In this document: positions 56,142 to 64,000 of the stretch, piece by piece
How the letters are laid out: every line of letters begins with the position of its first letter
Numbering within the stretch: position 1 is the first letter of the stretch
NCBI RefSeq assembly: GCF_004784465.1
Contig: NZ_SRRU01000001.1
Coordinates: forward strand, 1 to 64,000
DNA from: Streptomyces griseoluteus
GTDB taxonomy: Bacteria > Actinomycetota > Actinomycetes > Streptomycetales > Streptomycetaceae
DNA length: 64,000 nt
Direction of reading: 5' to 3'
The notes under the pieces: generated by a model
The model's input: the letters and a program-made list of their open reading frames with translations, nothing else
What the model was told of the DNA's origin: nothing
Database searches by the model: none
Program-made: the position numbers and the translations under genes

Positions 56142-56537
56142 ATGCACGGTTCCATCGAACAGGGCATGAGCCAGACGCACGGCAACACGCACATCCGGCA
56201 CTTCCTGGTGCGGCTGCCGAGGTCCATGGAGGAGGTCTGGCCCGCGGTGGCCGACGCCGAGGGCCTCTCCGCCTGGTGCACCCCGGTCGACGTGCTGGAA
56301 CCCCGCCTGGACGGCATGGTCGCGCTGCGCGACCTGGGCGCCGGGCGGATCACCGCCTGGGACGTGGACCGGGTCGCGGAGTACACCGTCGAGGGCGGCG
56401 GCCGCCTCCGCTTCCACCTCGAACGGGACGGTGAGCGGGGCAGCACCCTGCGCTTCACCCACGAGTACCAGGGCGAGGGCGCCACGGAGACGGAGTGGCG
56501 CAACCGTTTCGAACGCCTGATCGAACAACTGGACTAG
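56142..56537 (+). CDS. SRPBCC family protein
   Basis: A 131-residue START/Bet v1-like protein: HIRHFLVRLPRSMEEVWPAVADAEGLSAWCTPVDVLEPRLDGMVALRDLGAGRITAWDVDRVAEYTVEG, then RLRFHLERDG and LRFTHEYQGEG, typical of the AHSA1-type SRPBCC ligand pocket. No ligand can be named. The first ATG is used; the ATG at 56166 (MSQTHG) is an alternative. Confidence 0.82.
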   Translation: MHGSIEQGMSQTHGNTHIRHFLVRLPRSMEEVWPAVADAEGLSAWCTPVDVLEPRLDGMVALRDLGAGRITAWDVDRVAEYTVEGGGRLRFHLERDGERGSTLRFTHEYQGEGATETEWRNRFERLIEQLD

Positions 56538-56552
56538 CCGGCCACGTCCCGC

Positions 56553-57947
56553 TCAGGCGGGCACCGCCGACATCAGGTCCCGCAGGCGCTCCACGTACAG
56601 GCCCATGTTCTTGGCGGCCACGTCCGTGTCCGGGTGGCGGCTGGCCAGCCAGAGGCCGTCGTGGACGCGGTTGACCCACACGCAGACCTGGTCGCCGTAG
56701 GAGACCCGGAGCAGGGCGTGGGCGTTCTGCTCCGCCCAGCGGGCGGCGCCGGGGATGCCACGGGTGTCGACGAAGGACACGATCGAGTACAGGTCCGGGG
56801 ACGTGGGCCGGAAGTCCGCGCCGAGCAGGCTCAGCACCCGGGCCAGCGGCATCCGGGCCAGGGCGCGGTTGGCCTGCAACTGCGCCCGCACCGCGCGCAG
56901 GGTGGCGGCCAGGTCGGGGGCGTGGTCCAGCGGCACCTCGATGGGGGCGCCGCCGACGAACCAGCCGACCGAGTCGCTCCACTGCGACTTCACCCGCGTG
57001 TGGAACGGCACCACCGTCCGGTACACCGACTGCTCGCCCAGCTCCTGCACGATCAGCGCGGTCGCCGCCAGCAGCCCGACCAGGCTCCCCCCGTACGGCC
57101 GGCAGTACGCCTCGAACGCGGCCGCCGCCTCCGCGTCCACCAGCGGCTCGCAGATCATCCGCTGCGGGGGCAGAGACCCGCCCGGCTCCACGCCCAGCTC
57201 CACCGGGAACGAGGGCAGCGTGCCGTCACAGCGGCGGATGAACTCCCGCCAGCGGGCCACCGTCTCGTGCTCACCGTCCAGCCGGTCCGCGTCCGCCCGC
57301 TCGATCTCGCAGAAGTCCACGTAACTGGCGGCCGGGGTGCGCACCACCGGCCCGCGCCCCTGAAGGCCCGCCGTGTACAGCTCCTCGATCTCGGCCGGGA
57401 TGCCGTGCAGCGAGTAGGCGTCCACATTGCTGTGGTCGAAGGCGAGGAAGACGGTGGCCGACTCGTCCCGGACCACGGCCGCGTAGATCAGGTTGGGCCA
57501 GCGCAGCGCGTCCGCGACCGTGTCGAAGCGGGCCTGGAGATGAGCGGTCAGCGCGGCCGCGTCCGTGAACTCGCCCCCGGCCTCCTGGTGCAGGGTGACG
57601 TCCCCGGCGTCCAGGGTGAAGCGGCGCAGCTCCTCCCCGTCCTCACCGGCCCAGCGGAAGCCGCTGCGGAGCGTCTCGTGCCGCACCGTCCAGGCCCGCA
57701 GGGACTCCTCGAGCACATCGAGGTCGACCGGTCCGGCCAGGTCGAAGGAGGTGCCGAGCCAGGTCGGCACGAACAGGCCGTCCTCCCGGACGTGCCGGGC
57801 CGTGCGGATGTGCGACTCCTGGATGTAGGCGGGCGGGCGGGAGTCCTCCGGCAGGCCGTGCGCGGTGGCGACGGTCGCCGGACTCAGCGTCCACTCGACG
57901 AGCCGTCCCGGCCGGACCTCGCAGCGCTGGATGTCAGTGATTCGCAC
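56553..57947 (-). CDS. standalone condensation-domain protein
   Basis: A 464-residue protein with the fold of NRPS condensation domains and related acyltransferases: YIQESHIRTARHVREDGLFVPTWLGTSFDLAGPVDLDVLEESLRAWTVRHETLRSGF at the N-terminus, and the active-site region VFLAFDHSNVDAYSLHGIPAEIEELY near residue 164. The canonical HHxxxDG reads DHSNVDA here; the second His and the Asp are kept. Later blocks are GGSLVGLLAATALIVQELG and SVGWFVGGAPIEVPLDHAPD. No adenylation or carrier domain is nearby, so it may act as a free-standing amide- or ester-forming enzyme. The GTG start is tentative. Confidence 0.8.
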   Translation of the reverse strand: MRITDIQRCEVRPGRLVEWTLSPATVATAHGLPEDSRPPAYIQESHIRTARHVREDGLFVPTWLGTSFDLAGPVDLDVLEESLRAWTVRHETLRSGFRWAGEDGEELRRFTLDAGDVTLHQEAGGEFTDAAALTAHLQARFDTVADALRWPNLIYAAVVRDESATVFLAFDHSNVDAYSLHGIPAEIEELYTAGLQGRGPVVRTPAASYVDFCEIERADADRLDGEHETVARWREFIRRCDGTLPSFPVELGVEPGGSLPPQRMICEPLVDAEAAAAFEAYCRPYGGSLVGLLAATALIVQELGEQSVYRTVVPFHTRVKSQWSDSVGWFVGGAPIEVPLDHAPDLAATLRAVRAQLQANRALARMPLARVLSLLGADFRPTSPDLYSIVSFVDTRGIPGAARWAEQNAHALLRVSYGDQVCVWVNRVHDGLWLASRHPDTDVAAKNMGLYVERLRDLMSAVPA

Positions 57948-58085
57948 GCGTCTCCGATCGCAGAAGGGGACCCCGGTGTGGTGGGGCCCCCGCCAAGGGA
58001 ATGCCGTCGCACGGGGTGGAGACATGCCCGCGTGGGCCTTTTCAGCGGAACGGATGGCGGGCCGAACGCCTGACCGTGCGCGCGG

Positions 58086-58544
58086 TCAGCCCCCGGCGAA
58101 CCCGATGTCCTCGTTCCACAGTTCGGGATTCCCCGCCACGAACTCCCGCATCAGCGCGCCGCATTCGGGATCGTCCAGCAGTACGACCTCCACCCCGTGC
58201 GCGGCCAGCCACTCGTGCCCGCCGCTGAAGGTCCCCGCCTCCCCGACCACCACCCGCGAGATCCCGAACTGCCGCACCAGCCCGGAGCAGTACCAGCACG
58301 GCGACAGGGTGGTCACCATCGTCGTCCCCCGGTACGACGGGCGCCGCCCCGCGTCCCGGAAGGCCGCCGTCTCCGCGTGCGTGGCCGGGTCCCCGTCCTG
58401 CACCCGGCGGTTGCGCCCCCGCCCGAGCACCTCACCCCGGGAGCCGTAGAGCGCGGCCCCGATCGGGATGCCCCCCTCCGCGTGTCCCGCCCGCGCCTCT
58501 TCGACGGCGGTACGCAGCCAGTCCCGCGCCAGCTCCAGATCCAT
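58086..58544 (-). CDS. nucleoside/cytosine deaminase family protein
   Basis: A 152-residue zinc deaminase. The catalytic motif is THAETAAFRDAG (HAE) near residue 55 and the zinc-binding motif is TLSPCWYCSGLV (PCxxC). The C-terminal ending ECGALMREFVAGNPELWNEDIG is typical of cytosine or guanine deaminase-like bacterial members. It is downstream of the condensation-domain gene in the opposite order on the minus strand, with a 138-bp gap. Confidence 0.9.
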   Translation of the reverse strand: MDLELARDWLRTAVEEARAGHAEGGIPIGAALYGSRGEVLGRGRNRRVQDGDPATHAETAAFRDAGRRPSYRGTTMVTTLSPCWYCSGLVRQFGISRVVVGEAGTFSGGHEWLAAHGVEVVLLDDPECGALMREFVAGNPELWNEDIGFAGG

Positions 58545-58594
58545 GGGGGCACTGTCCCCGGAGGGGCACGGGGACCAAACGCGCCCCCGCCTGC

Positions 58595-58720
58595 CTCCAC
58601 CCGCAGCAGCAGCTTCCCCGTGCTCGTCCGGCTCCCCATCAGCCGGTGCGCCCCGGCCGCCTCCGCCAGCGGGAACTCGGCGGTGACCGGCAGCGACAGC
58701 GTCTCCGGCCGGCCGCGGGC
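58595..58720 (-). pseudogene. remnant of quinone oxidoreductase (C-terminal end)
   Basis: Read on the minus strand, this stretch gives PVTAEFPLAEAAGAHRLMGS and then TSTGKLLLRVE, the typical last 40 residues of an NADPH:quinone oxidoreductase/zinc-binding MDR protein. The rest of the enzyme is missing, no stop codon follows the expected end, and no start precedes it. It is therefore a decayed fragment. Confidence 0.6.
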
Positions 58721-58756
58721 GCTCGGTTCGGGCGTCCAGGGCCTCACCGGCGGCCA

Positions 58757-58897
58757 GGCCACCACTTCACGGTGCCGCGGGCGGCCGGGCTGGTCGAGCA
58801 GCGTGACGAGGGCGCCCGGCGCGTGAACCGGCTCAGGCGGGCCGAGTTCGAGGCGCGTTTCCCCGGACTGCTGGACCTGGTCCTCCGGGGCGACTGA
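58757..58897 (+). pseudogene. remnant of ArsR-type regulator (C-terminal end)
   Basis: On the plus strand this reads GHHFTVPRAAGLVEQRDEG then ARRVNRLRRAEFEARFPGL and LDLVLRGD before a stop. This is the end of an ArsR-family winged helix (the usual SHHFxVLRxAGLV recognition-helix region). The N-terminal half is absent. ArsR regulators of this type are often divergent from a quinone oxidoreductase gene, matching the neighbouring remnant. Confidence 0.6.
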
Positions 58898-58915
58898 ACT
58901 CTGCCGCCCCCCGGG

Positions 58916-59191
58916 TCACTCCGTACCCGGCTCGTCCTTCTTCAGGGAGCGCAGGAAGTCCGGGTTGTCGTCGGGGGCCACCCAGGTCGGGGCCGGACCG
59001 GCCGGGTGGCGGACCTTGCCGGTGATCAGCCAGGCCAGCGGGCCGACCAGAACCTCGCCGAAGAGCAGGACGATGAACACCCAGGCCACCTTGGGCAGAT
59101 GGCGTACCTCGTCCTCGGGGGTGTTCAGACAGTCCACGAACGCGTAGATCCACAGGGCCAGGACCAGCAGGAACGGCAGATACCTGAGCAT
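58916..59191 (-). CDS. PLD nuclease N-terminal domain (PLDc_N) membrane protein
   Basis: A 91-residue protein with two membrane helices: [55 protein letters not shown]. This is the PLDc_N domain, commonly found as a short standalone protein in actinobacteria. A polar tail ends the protein. The ATG is divergent from the UbiD-like gene with a 75-bp gap. Confidence 0.9.
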   Translation of the reverse strand: MLRYLPFLLVLALWIYAFVDCLNTPEDEVRHLPKVAWVFIVLLFGEVLVGPLAWLITGKVRHPAGPAPTWVAPDDNPDFLRSLKKDEPGTE

Positions 59192-59266
59192 GGTCGCGCG
59201 ATCTCCCCACGGTGTGGACGGCCCCGGTGACCGGGCCAGCGTAGCCGGTGGCCGATACTGGGACAC

Positions 59267-60724
59267 ATGGCTTACGACGATCTTCGCTCCCTGCTGCGGG
59301 CGCTGGAGCGCGAGGGAGACCTCAAGCGCATCAAGGCAGAGGTCGACCCACACCTGGAGGTCGGTGAGATCGTCGACCGCGTGCAGAAGGCCGGCGGACC
59401 GGCGCTGCTCTTCGAGAACGTCAAGGGCTCGGCGATGCCCCTGGCGATGAACGTCTTCGGCACCGACCGCCGCCTGCTCAAGGCGCTCGGGCTCAAGTCG
59501 TACTCGGAGATCTCCGACAAGATCGGCGGGCTGCTGCGGCCCGAGCTGCCGCACGGCTTCGTCGGTGTCCGCGAGGCGTTCGGCAAGCTCGGCGCGATGG
59601 CGCACGTACCGCCGAAGAAGGTCAAGGGCGACCACGCGCCCGTCCAGGAGGTCGTCCTCACCGGTGACGACGTGGACCTGGACATGCTCCCGGCCCTGTT
59701 CACCTGGCCCCAGGACGGCGGGTCCTTCTTCAACCTCGGGCTCACCCACACCAAGGACCCCGACACCGGCGTCCGCAACCTCGGTCTGTACCGGCTCCAG
59801 CGGCACGACAAGCGCACCATCGGCATGCACTGGCAGATCCACAAGGACAGCCGGAACCACTACCAGGTCGCCGCGCGCCGGGGCGAGCGGCTGCCGGTCG
59901 CCATCGCCTTCGGCTGCCCGCCCGCCGTCACCTACGCCTCCACCGCGCCGCTGCCCGGCGACATCGACGAGTACCTGTTCGCCGGGTTCATCGCGGGCAA
60001 GCGGATCGAGATGGTCGACTGCAAGACCGTCCCGCTCCAGGTGCCGGCCAATGCCGAGGTCGTCATCGAGGGGTGGCTGGAGCCGGGCGAGATGCTGCCC
60101 GAGGGGCCCTTCGGCGACCACACCGGGTTCTACACCCCGCAGGAACCGTTCCCCGCGCTGAAGATCGACTGCATGACGATGCGGAAGCGGCCGCTGCTGC
60201 AGTCCATCGTGGTCGGCCGTCCGCCCACCGAGGACGGGCCGCTCGGCCGTGCCACCGAGCGGTTCTTCCTGCCGCTGCTGAAGATCATCATCCCGGACAT
60301 CGTGGACTACCACCTCCCCGAGGCGGGCGGCTTCCACAACTGCGCGATCGTCTCGATCGACAAGAAGTACCCGAAGCACGCGCAGAAGGTGATGTCCGCG
60401 ATCTGGGGGGCGCACATGATGTCGCTGACCAAGCTGATCGTGGTCGTCGACTCCGACTGCGACGTGCACGACCTGCACGAGGTGGCCTGGCGGGCGCTGG
60501 GCAACACCGACTACGCCCGTGACCTGGTGGTCGCCGAGGGCCCCGTCGACCATCTCGACCACGCCTCCTACCAGCAGTTCTGGGGCGGCAAGGCGGGCAT
60601 CGACGCGACGAAGAAGCTGCCCGAGGAGGGCTACACGAGGGACGGGGGCTGGCCGGAGATGGTCCTGTCCGACCCGGATACGGCCGAACGGGTGACCCGG
60701 CGCTGGAAGGAGTACGGACTGTGA
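59267..60724 (+). CDS. UbiD-like decarboxylase (menaquinone, futalosine pathway)
   Basis: A 485-residue UbiD family decarboxylase. Seen: [20 protein letters not shown] at the N-terminus, [31 protein letters not shown] (prenylated-FMN binding region), [29 protein letters not shown] (catalytic Glu-Arg/Asp neighbourhood) and [18 protein letters not shown] block. With the UbiX-like and UbiA-like genes next door it fits the late futalosine pathway that decarboxylates dihydroxynaphthoate to menaquinone. It ends EYGL before its stop; an 83-bp insertion separates it from mqnP. Confidence 0.93.
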   Translation: MAYDDLRSLLRALEREGDLKRIKAEVDPHLEVGEIVDRVQKAGGPALLFENVKGSAMPLAMNVFGTDRRLLKALGLKSYSEISDKIGGLLRPELPHGFVGVREAFGKLGAMAHVPPKKVKGDHAPVQEVVLTGDDVDLDMLPALFTWPQDGGSFFNLGLTHTKDPDTGVRNLGLYRLQRHDKRTIGMHWQIHKDSRNHYQVAARRGERLPVAIAFGCPPAVTYASTAPLPGDIDEYLFAGFIAGKRIEMVDCKTVPLQVPANAEVVIEGWLEPGEMLPEGPFGDHTGFYTPQEPFPALKIDCMTMRKRPLLQSIVVGRPPTEDGPLGRATERFFLPLLKIIIPDIVDYHLPEAGGFHNCAIVSIDKKYPKHAQKVMSAIWGAHMMSLTKLIVVVDSDCDVHDLHEVAWRALGNTDYARDLVVAEGPVDHLDHASYQQFWGGKAGIDATKKLPEEGYTRDGGWPEMVLSDPDTAERVTRRWKEYGL

Positions 60725-60807
60725 AGGACATCGGAATGATGGCGTCGAGCAGCGCGAAGACGGGGTTTCCCCGCCGGCGCGGGGATGATCCGGAGTACGG
60801 GCTGTGA
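60709..60807. repeat. 83-bp duplication/insertion at UbiD-mqnP junction
   Basis: GGAGTACGGACTGTGA (60709-60724, end of the UbiD-like gene) recurs as GGAGTACGGGCTGTGA at 60792-60807, where its TGA overlaps the mqnP GTG start. The spacing of 83 bp and the perfect joining to mqnP suggest that the two genes once overlapped by four bases and that a segment was inserted, duplicating 16 bp. Confidence 0.75.
60764..60792. repeat. lone type I-E CRISPR-repeat-like sequence
   Basis: A 29-base sequence, GGTTTCCCCGCCGGCGCGGG then GATGATCCG, carries the hairpin CCCCGC-CGGC-GCGGGG and the GGGATGATCC end typical of actinobacterial type I-E CRISPR repeats. Only one copy is seen, with no array or cas gene in the window. 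It lies in the insertion between the UbiD-like gene and mqnP. Confidence 0.6.
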
Positions 60808-61703
60808 GTACCGCTGCCGCCGTCCCGCAGCCGGGGCGCACCAAAGCCTTCCTGCGCCTGGTGATGATCGAGCACTCGGTCTTCGCGCTGCCCTTCGCGT
60901 ACATCGCCTCGCTCACCGCCATGTACCAGTGGGACAGGAACGTCCACTGGGCGCGGCTGCTGCTGGTCACCATCTGCATGGTCGGCCTGCGCACCTTCGC
61001 CATGGCGGTCAACCGGATCATCGACCGCGAGATCGACGCCCGTAACCCGCGCACCGCCCACCGCGAGCTGGTCACCGGCGCGATGTCGGTACGGCACGCG
61101 TGGACCGGCGCGCTGGTCGCGCTGGTGGTCTTCCTCGGCTCGGCCGCCCTGCTGAACCCGCTGTGCCTGGCGCTCGCGCCGATCGCGGTGATCCCGATGG
61201 TGGTCTATCCGTACGGCAAGCGGTTCACCAACTTCCCGCAGGCGATCCTCGGCCTCGCGCAGGCGATCGGCCCGGTCGGCGGCTGGCTGGCGATCACCGG
61301 CACCTGGTCCTGGGACGCGGTGATCCTCGGCTTCGCGGTCGGCATCTGGATCGGCGGCTTCGACCTGATCTACGCCTGCCAGGACGTGGAGACCGACCGC
61401 GAGGTCGGCGTGAAGTCGGTCCCGGCCCGCTTCGGCGTCCCGGCCGCGATCTGGGGCGCGCGGGTCTGCCACGCGATCACGATGGTCCTGTTCGTCTGGT
61501 ACGCCGTCCTCACCCAAGCGGGTCCGTTCTTCTGGCTGGGCCTGGTCATCGTGGGTTCGGCCTTCGTCTATGAACACCGCATCGTCCGCCCCCACGACCT
61601 GTCCCGCCTGAACCGGGCGTTCTTCCAGGTCAACGGCTTCATCGGGATCGCGCTGTTCGTGTGCGCGCTGCTCGATCTGCTCGTACGGGGGCTGACGGTC
61701 TGA
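60804..61703 (+). CDS. mqnP: UbiA-like prenyltransferase MqnP
   Basis: A 299-residue UbiA superfamily prenyltransferase with about eight membrane helices. The first aspartate-rich motif is [20 protein letters not shown] near residue 73 and the second is [22 protein letters not shown] near residue 192. It prenylates the naphthoate intermediate of menaquinone in the futalosine pathway. The GTG start coincides with the second copy of the duplicated GGAGTACGGGCTGTGA. Confidence 0.93.
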   Translation: MSTAAAVPQPGRTKAFLRLVMIEHSVFALPFAYIASLTAMYQWDRNVHWARLLLVTICMVGLRTFAMAVNRIIDREIDARNPRTAHRELVTGAMSVRHAWTGALVALVVFLGSAALLNPLCLALAPIAVIPMVVYPYGKRFTNFPQAILGLAQAIGPVGGWLAITGTWSWDAVILGFAVGIWIGGFDLIYACQDVETDREVGVKSVPARFGVPAAIWGARVCHAITMVLFVWYAVLTQAGPFFWLGLVIVGSAFVYEHRIVRPHDLSRLNRAFFQVNGFIGIALFVCALLDLLVRGLTV

Positions 61704-61754
61704 CCAAGGCCCACCCGGCCTGAGCACAGTGCGTCACGCCGGTACTCTCAAGGT

Positions 61755-62429
61755 GTGAACGCAGGACAAACGCAGCGCGTGCCTTGGATCGTGGGGGTTT
61801 CGGGAGCTTCCGGGACGCCGTACGCGGCGGCGGTGCTGCGGGCGCTGCTGGAGGCCGGGGAGGACGTCGACCTGGTGGTCAGCCGGGCCTCGCGGCTGAC
61901 GCTCCTGGACGAGACGGGGATCTCGTTCCGGGACGCCCACTGGCGCGAGGACCTCGGGGACTGGCTGGCGCGCGGTGCCGACGGCAAGCCGGACACGTTC
62001 GCGCCGGATCTCGGCCGGGTGCGGTACTGGAACGCGGGCGACCTCGCGGCGGGACCGTCCTCGGGGTCGTACCCGGTCAAGGGCATGCTGATCGTGCCGG
62101 CGTCGACCGCGTGCGTCGCGGGGGTGGCCCTCGGCCTGTCCAAGGACCTGCTGCAGCGGGCGGCGAGCGTGACGCTGAAGGAGCGCAGGCCGCTGGTGGT
62201 GGCGGTGCGCGAGACCCCGCTGAACGGGCAGACCCTGCGCCAGCTCGTCGCGCTGGACGACGCCGGGGCGAGCGTGGTTCCCGCCTCGCCGGCCTTCTAC
62301 GCGGGCGCCACCCACATCCAGGACCTGGTGGACTTCGTCGCCGGCCGGGTGCTGGACGCGGCGGGCGTGCGGCACGGCCTGTACCGGCGCTGGAAGGGCG
62401 AGCTGGGCGGCGGCGCGCGGGACGAGTAG
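61755..62429 (+). CDS. UbiX-like flavin prenyltransferase
   Basis: A 224-residue flavoprotein: IVGVSGASGTPYAAAVLRALLEAGEDVDLVVSRASRLTL at the N-terminus, GSYPVKGMLIVPASTACVAGVALGLSKDLLQRAASVTLKERRPLVVAVRETPLN in the middle, and PASPAFYAGATHIQDLVDFVAGRVLD at the end, the UbiX signature. It makes the prenylated FMN cofactor required by the UbiD-like enzyme encoded 1 kb upstream. The GTG start has AAGG just upstream and could be near-leaderless. Confidence 0.93.
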   Translation: MNAGQTQRVPWIVGVSGASGTPYAAAVLRALLEAGEDVDLVVSRASRLTLLDETGISFRDAHWREDLGDWLARGADGKPDTFAPDLGRVRYWNAGDLAAGPSSGSYPVKGMLIVPASTACVAGVALGLSKDLLQRAASVTLKERRPLVVAVRETPLNGQTLRQLVALDDAGASVVPASPAFYAGATHIQDLVDFVAGRVLDAAGVRHGLYRRWKGELGGGARDE

Positions 62430-62496
62430 GCGCGCAGGGCAAGTAGCGGTACCTCATATCTCTACGGCGAATTTCACACCGGAAGGCTTCGATCGC

Positions 62497-62952
62497 ATGG
62501 ACGCGGTGGACAGGCAGCTCATCCAGGCCCTGAGGGAGAACGGCCGGGCCTCGTACGCGGAGCTGGGGCGCCTCGTCGGCCTGTCGGGACCCAGCGTCAC
62601 CGACCGCATCAACCGGCTGGAGGCGGCCGGGGTCATCACCGGTTACCGCGCCACGGTGGACGCGGCCTCGCTGGGCCTGGGTGTCACCGCGCTGATCGGC
62701 ATCTCGCTGTCCGACGCCGCCGACCACGAGGACGTGGCCCGCAGGCTGAAGGACCTCACCGAGATCGAGGACTGCTGGTTCATCGCCGGTGACGACTCCT
62801 TCATGCTCAAGGTCCGCTCCTCCGACGTGGACGGTCTGGAGAAGACGATCCGCCGGCTGAGCGGCACCAGGGGCGTCTCCCGTACCCGCACCACGATCGT
62901 GCTCTCCACCAAGTGGGAGAACCGGGTCGGGGAGCTGCCCGAAGAGGTGTAG
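62497..62952 (+). CDS. Lrp/AsnC family regulator
   Basis: A 151-residue regulator: N-terminal HTH DAVDRQLIQALRENGRASYAELGRLVGLSGPSVTDRINRLEAAGVITGYRA and a C-terminal RAM ligand-binding domain, ALIGISLSDAADHEDVARRLKDLTEIEDCWFIAGDDSFMLKVRSSDVDGLEKTIRRL. Lrp/AsnC proteins sense amino acids. Its place between UbiX-like and mqnE suggests local control of menaquinone genes, but this is inference. A 67-bp gap precedes it. Confidence 0.94.
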   Translation: MDAVDRQLIQALRENGRASYAELGRLVGLSGPSVTDRINRLEAAGVITGYRATVDAASLGLGVTALIGISLSDAADHEDVARRLKDLTEIEDCWFIAGDDSFMLKVRSSDVDGLEKTIRRLSGTRGVSRTRTTIVLSTKWENRVGELPEEV

Positions 62953-63014
62953 CCGCGGGGGAACGCGGGTGCGGGGGAGTACGGTTGGGCAGGTTGTCGT
63001 GGAAAGGTGTTGGT

Positions 63015-64000
63015 ATGGACGTCGGACTCAAGCGCGAGCTGGAGGACAAGGTCCGCTCCGGTGAGCGGCTGACCCGTGAGGACGGCATCGCGCTCTACGA
63101 GTCGGACGACCTGGCGTGGCTCGGCGGCCTCGCCCACGAGGTGCGCACGCGCAAGAACGGCGACGTGGTCCACTTCAACGTCAACCGTCACCTCAACATG
63201 ACCAACGTGTGCACGGCGTCCTGCGCCTACTGCTCGTTCCAGCGCAAGCCAGGCGAGAAGGACGCGTACACGATGCGCATCGAGGAGGCCGTGAAGCTGG
63301 CCAAGGCGATGGAGTCGGAGAACCTGACCGAGCTGCACATCGTCAACGGCCTGCACCCGAACCTGCCGTGGCGCTACTACCCGCGCTCGCTGAGGGAACT
63401 GAAGGCCGCGCTGCCGCACGTCTCGCTGAAGGCGTTCACGGCCACCGAGATCCACCACTTCGAGACGATCTCCGGGCTGAGCGCGAGCGAGATCCTGGAC
63501 GAACTCATCGACGCCGGGCTGGAGTCGCTGACCGGCGGCGGCGCCGAGATCTTCGACTGGGAGGTCCGCCGGCACATCGTGGACCACCGCACGCACTGGG
63601 AGGACTGGTCCCGTATCCACCGCCTGGCGCACGAGAAGGGTCTGAAGACCCCGTGCACCATGCTGTACGGGCACATCGAGGAGCCCCGGCACCGGGTGGA
63701 CCACGTGCTGCGGCTGCGCGAACTCCAGGACGAGACCGGCGGTTTCCAGGTCTTCATCCCGCTGCGCTACCAGCACGACTTCGTGGACATGAAGGACGGC
63801 AAGGTCCGCAACCGCCTCCAGGCGCGCACCCAGATGGCGACCGGCGCGGAGGCGCTGAAGACGTTCGCCGTCTCCCGGCTGCTGTTCGACAACGTGCCGC
63901 ACGTGAAGGTGTTCTGGGTGATGCACGGCGTGCAGACCGCCCAGCTCGCCCTCCAGCACGGCGCGGACGACATGGACGGCTCGGTCGTCGAGTACAAGAT
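63015..64000 (+). CDS. mqnE: aminofutalosine synthase MqnE (partial)
   Basis: The first 328 residues of a radical SAM enzyme, cut by the window end. The cluster motif is NVCTASCAYCSFQRKPGEKDAYTM near residue 66 (CxxxCxxC), followed by ELHIVNGLHPNLPWRYYPRSLRELKAALPHVSLKAFTATEIHHF and LTGGGAEIFDWEVRRHIVDHR. These are the hallmarks of MqnE, which joins a chorismate derivative to SAM in the futalosine pathway. No stop occurs before the window edge. Confidence 0.95.
   Translation, partial: MDVGLKRELEDKVRSGERLTREDGIALYESDDLAWLGGLAHEVRTRKNGDVVHFNVNRHLNMTNVCTASCAYCSFQRKPGEKDAYTMRIEEAVKLAKAMESENLTELHIVNGLHPNLPWRYYPRSLRELKAALPHVSLKAFTATEIHHFETISGLSASEILDELIDAGLESLTGGGAEIFDWEVRRHIVDHRTHWEDWSRIHRLAHEKGLKTPCTMLYGHIEEPRHRVDHVLRLRELQDETGGFQVFIPLRYQHDFVDMKDGKVRNRLQARTQMATGAEALKTFAVSRLLFDNVPHVKVFWVMHGVQTAQLALQHGADDMDGSVVEYK

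Noticed and set aside
60721..60807. 28-codon open frame between the UbiD-like gene and mqnP as a gene
   Set aside because: The peptide arises from a CRISPR-like repeat and a duplicated gene end; short Arg-rich frames of this type commonly come from type I-E repeats.

Overview
The window looks like a chromosomal segment of a Streptomyces or a very close relative. Evidence: high GC with a strong third-position GC bias, many GTG starts and at least two TTG starts, a 23S-5S rRNA operon end, and signature developmental and redox genes: bldN (sigma factor) with rsbN (its anti-sigma factor), bdtA, rex-hemACD with a near-perfect Rex operator, a class I lysyl-tRNA synthetase, and the futalosine menaquinone genes. 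Gene identities come from reading motifs and from memory of the families; no database search was possible.

Layout. 1-350: 3' end of an rRNA operon (23S, 5S, terminator). 370-8060: HAD phosphatase, membrane protein, MFS transporter, AcuC-type deacetylase, phosphatase, bdtA, the 32-residue ribosomal protein bS22, an SDR-type epimerase and an acyltransferase. 8100-11600: rsbN and bldN on the minus strand, plus a HAD-IB hydrolase. 11680-17380: glutaredoxin-like gene and the rex-hemA-hemC-hemD operon behind a Rex operator.

17380-29240: a probable acquired defence island sitting between hemD and hemB. It holds a 22-bp perfect inverted repeat, an Abi_2-like gene with a HEPN RNase-type motif, an extra HTH-methyltransferase, a complete type I restriction-modification operon (hsdM-hsdS-hsdR, 4-bp overlaps), an Scr1/DUF397 regulator pair and an HTH protein. 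hemB follows directly.

29300-47900: hemB, an SPFH/NfeD-like pair, divergent argS and lysS, a DUF2637 membrane protein with two DUF3558-like lipoproteins, rtcB, an SDR, YnfA, a secreted repeat protein, a MarR regulator, an MprAB-like two-component system and several envelope proteins. 48450-56540: hemL, a histidine phosphatase, a deacetylase-like lipoprotein and the system II cytochrome c maturation genes (ResA, CcdA, ResB, CcsB). 56550-59190: a lone condensation-domain protein, a deaminase, decayed remnants of a divergent ArsR/quinone-oxidoreductase pair and a small membrane protein. 59267-64000: late futalosine-pathway genes (UbiD-like, MqnP, UbiX-like), an Lrp regulator and the 5' part of mqnE. 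A lone type I-E CRISPR-like repeat lies between the UbiD-like gene and mqnP, inside an 83-bp duplication/insertion.

Functionally the window is rich in respiration genes (heme synthesis, cytochrome c maturation, menaquinone, Rex control), with one mobile-looking defence block breaking the heme gene cluster.
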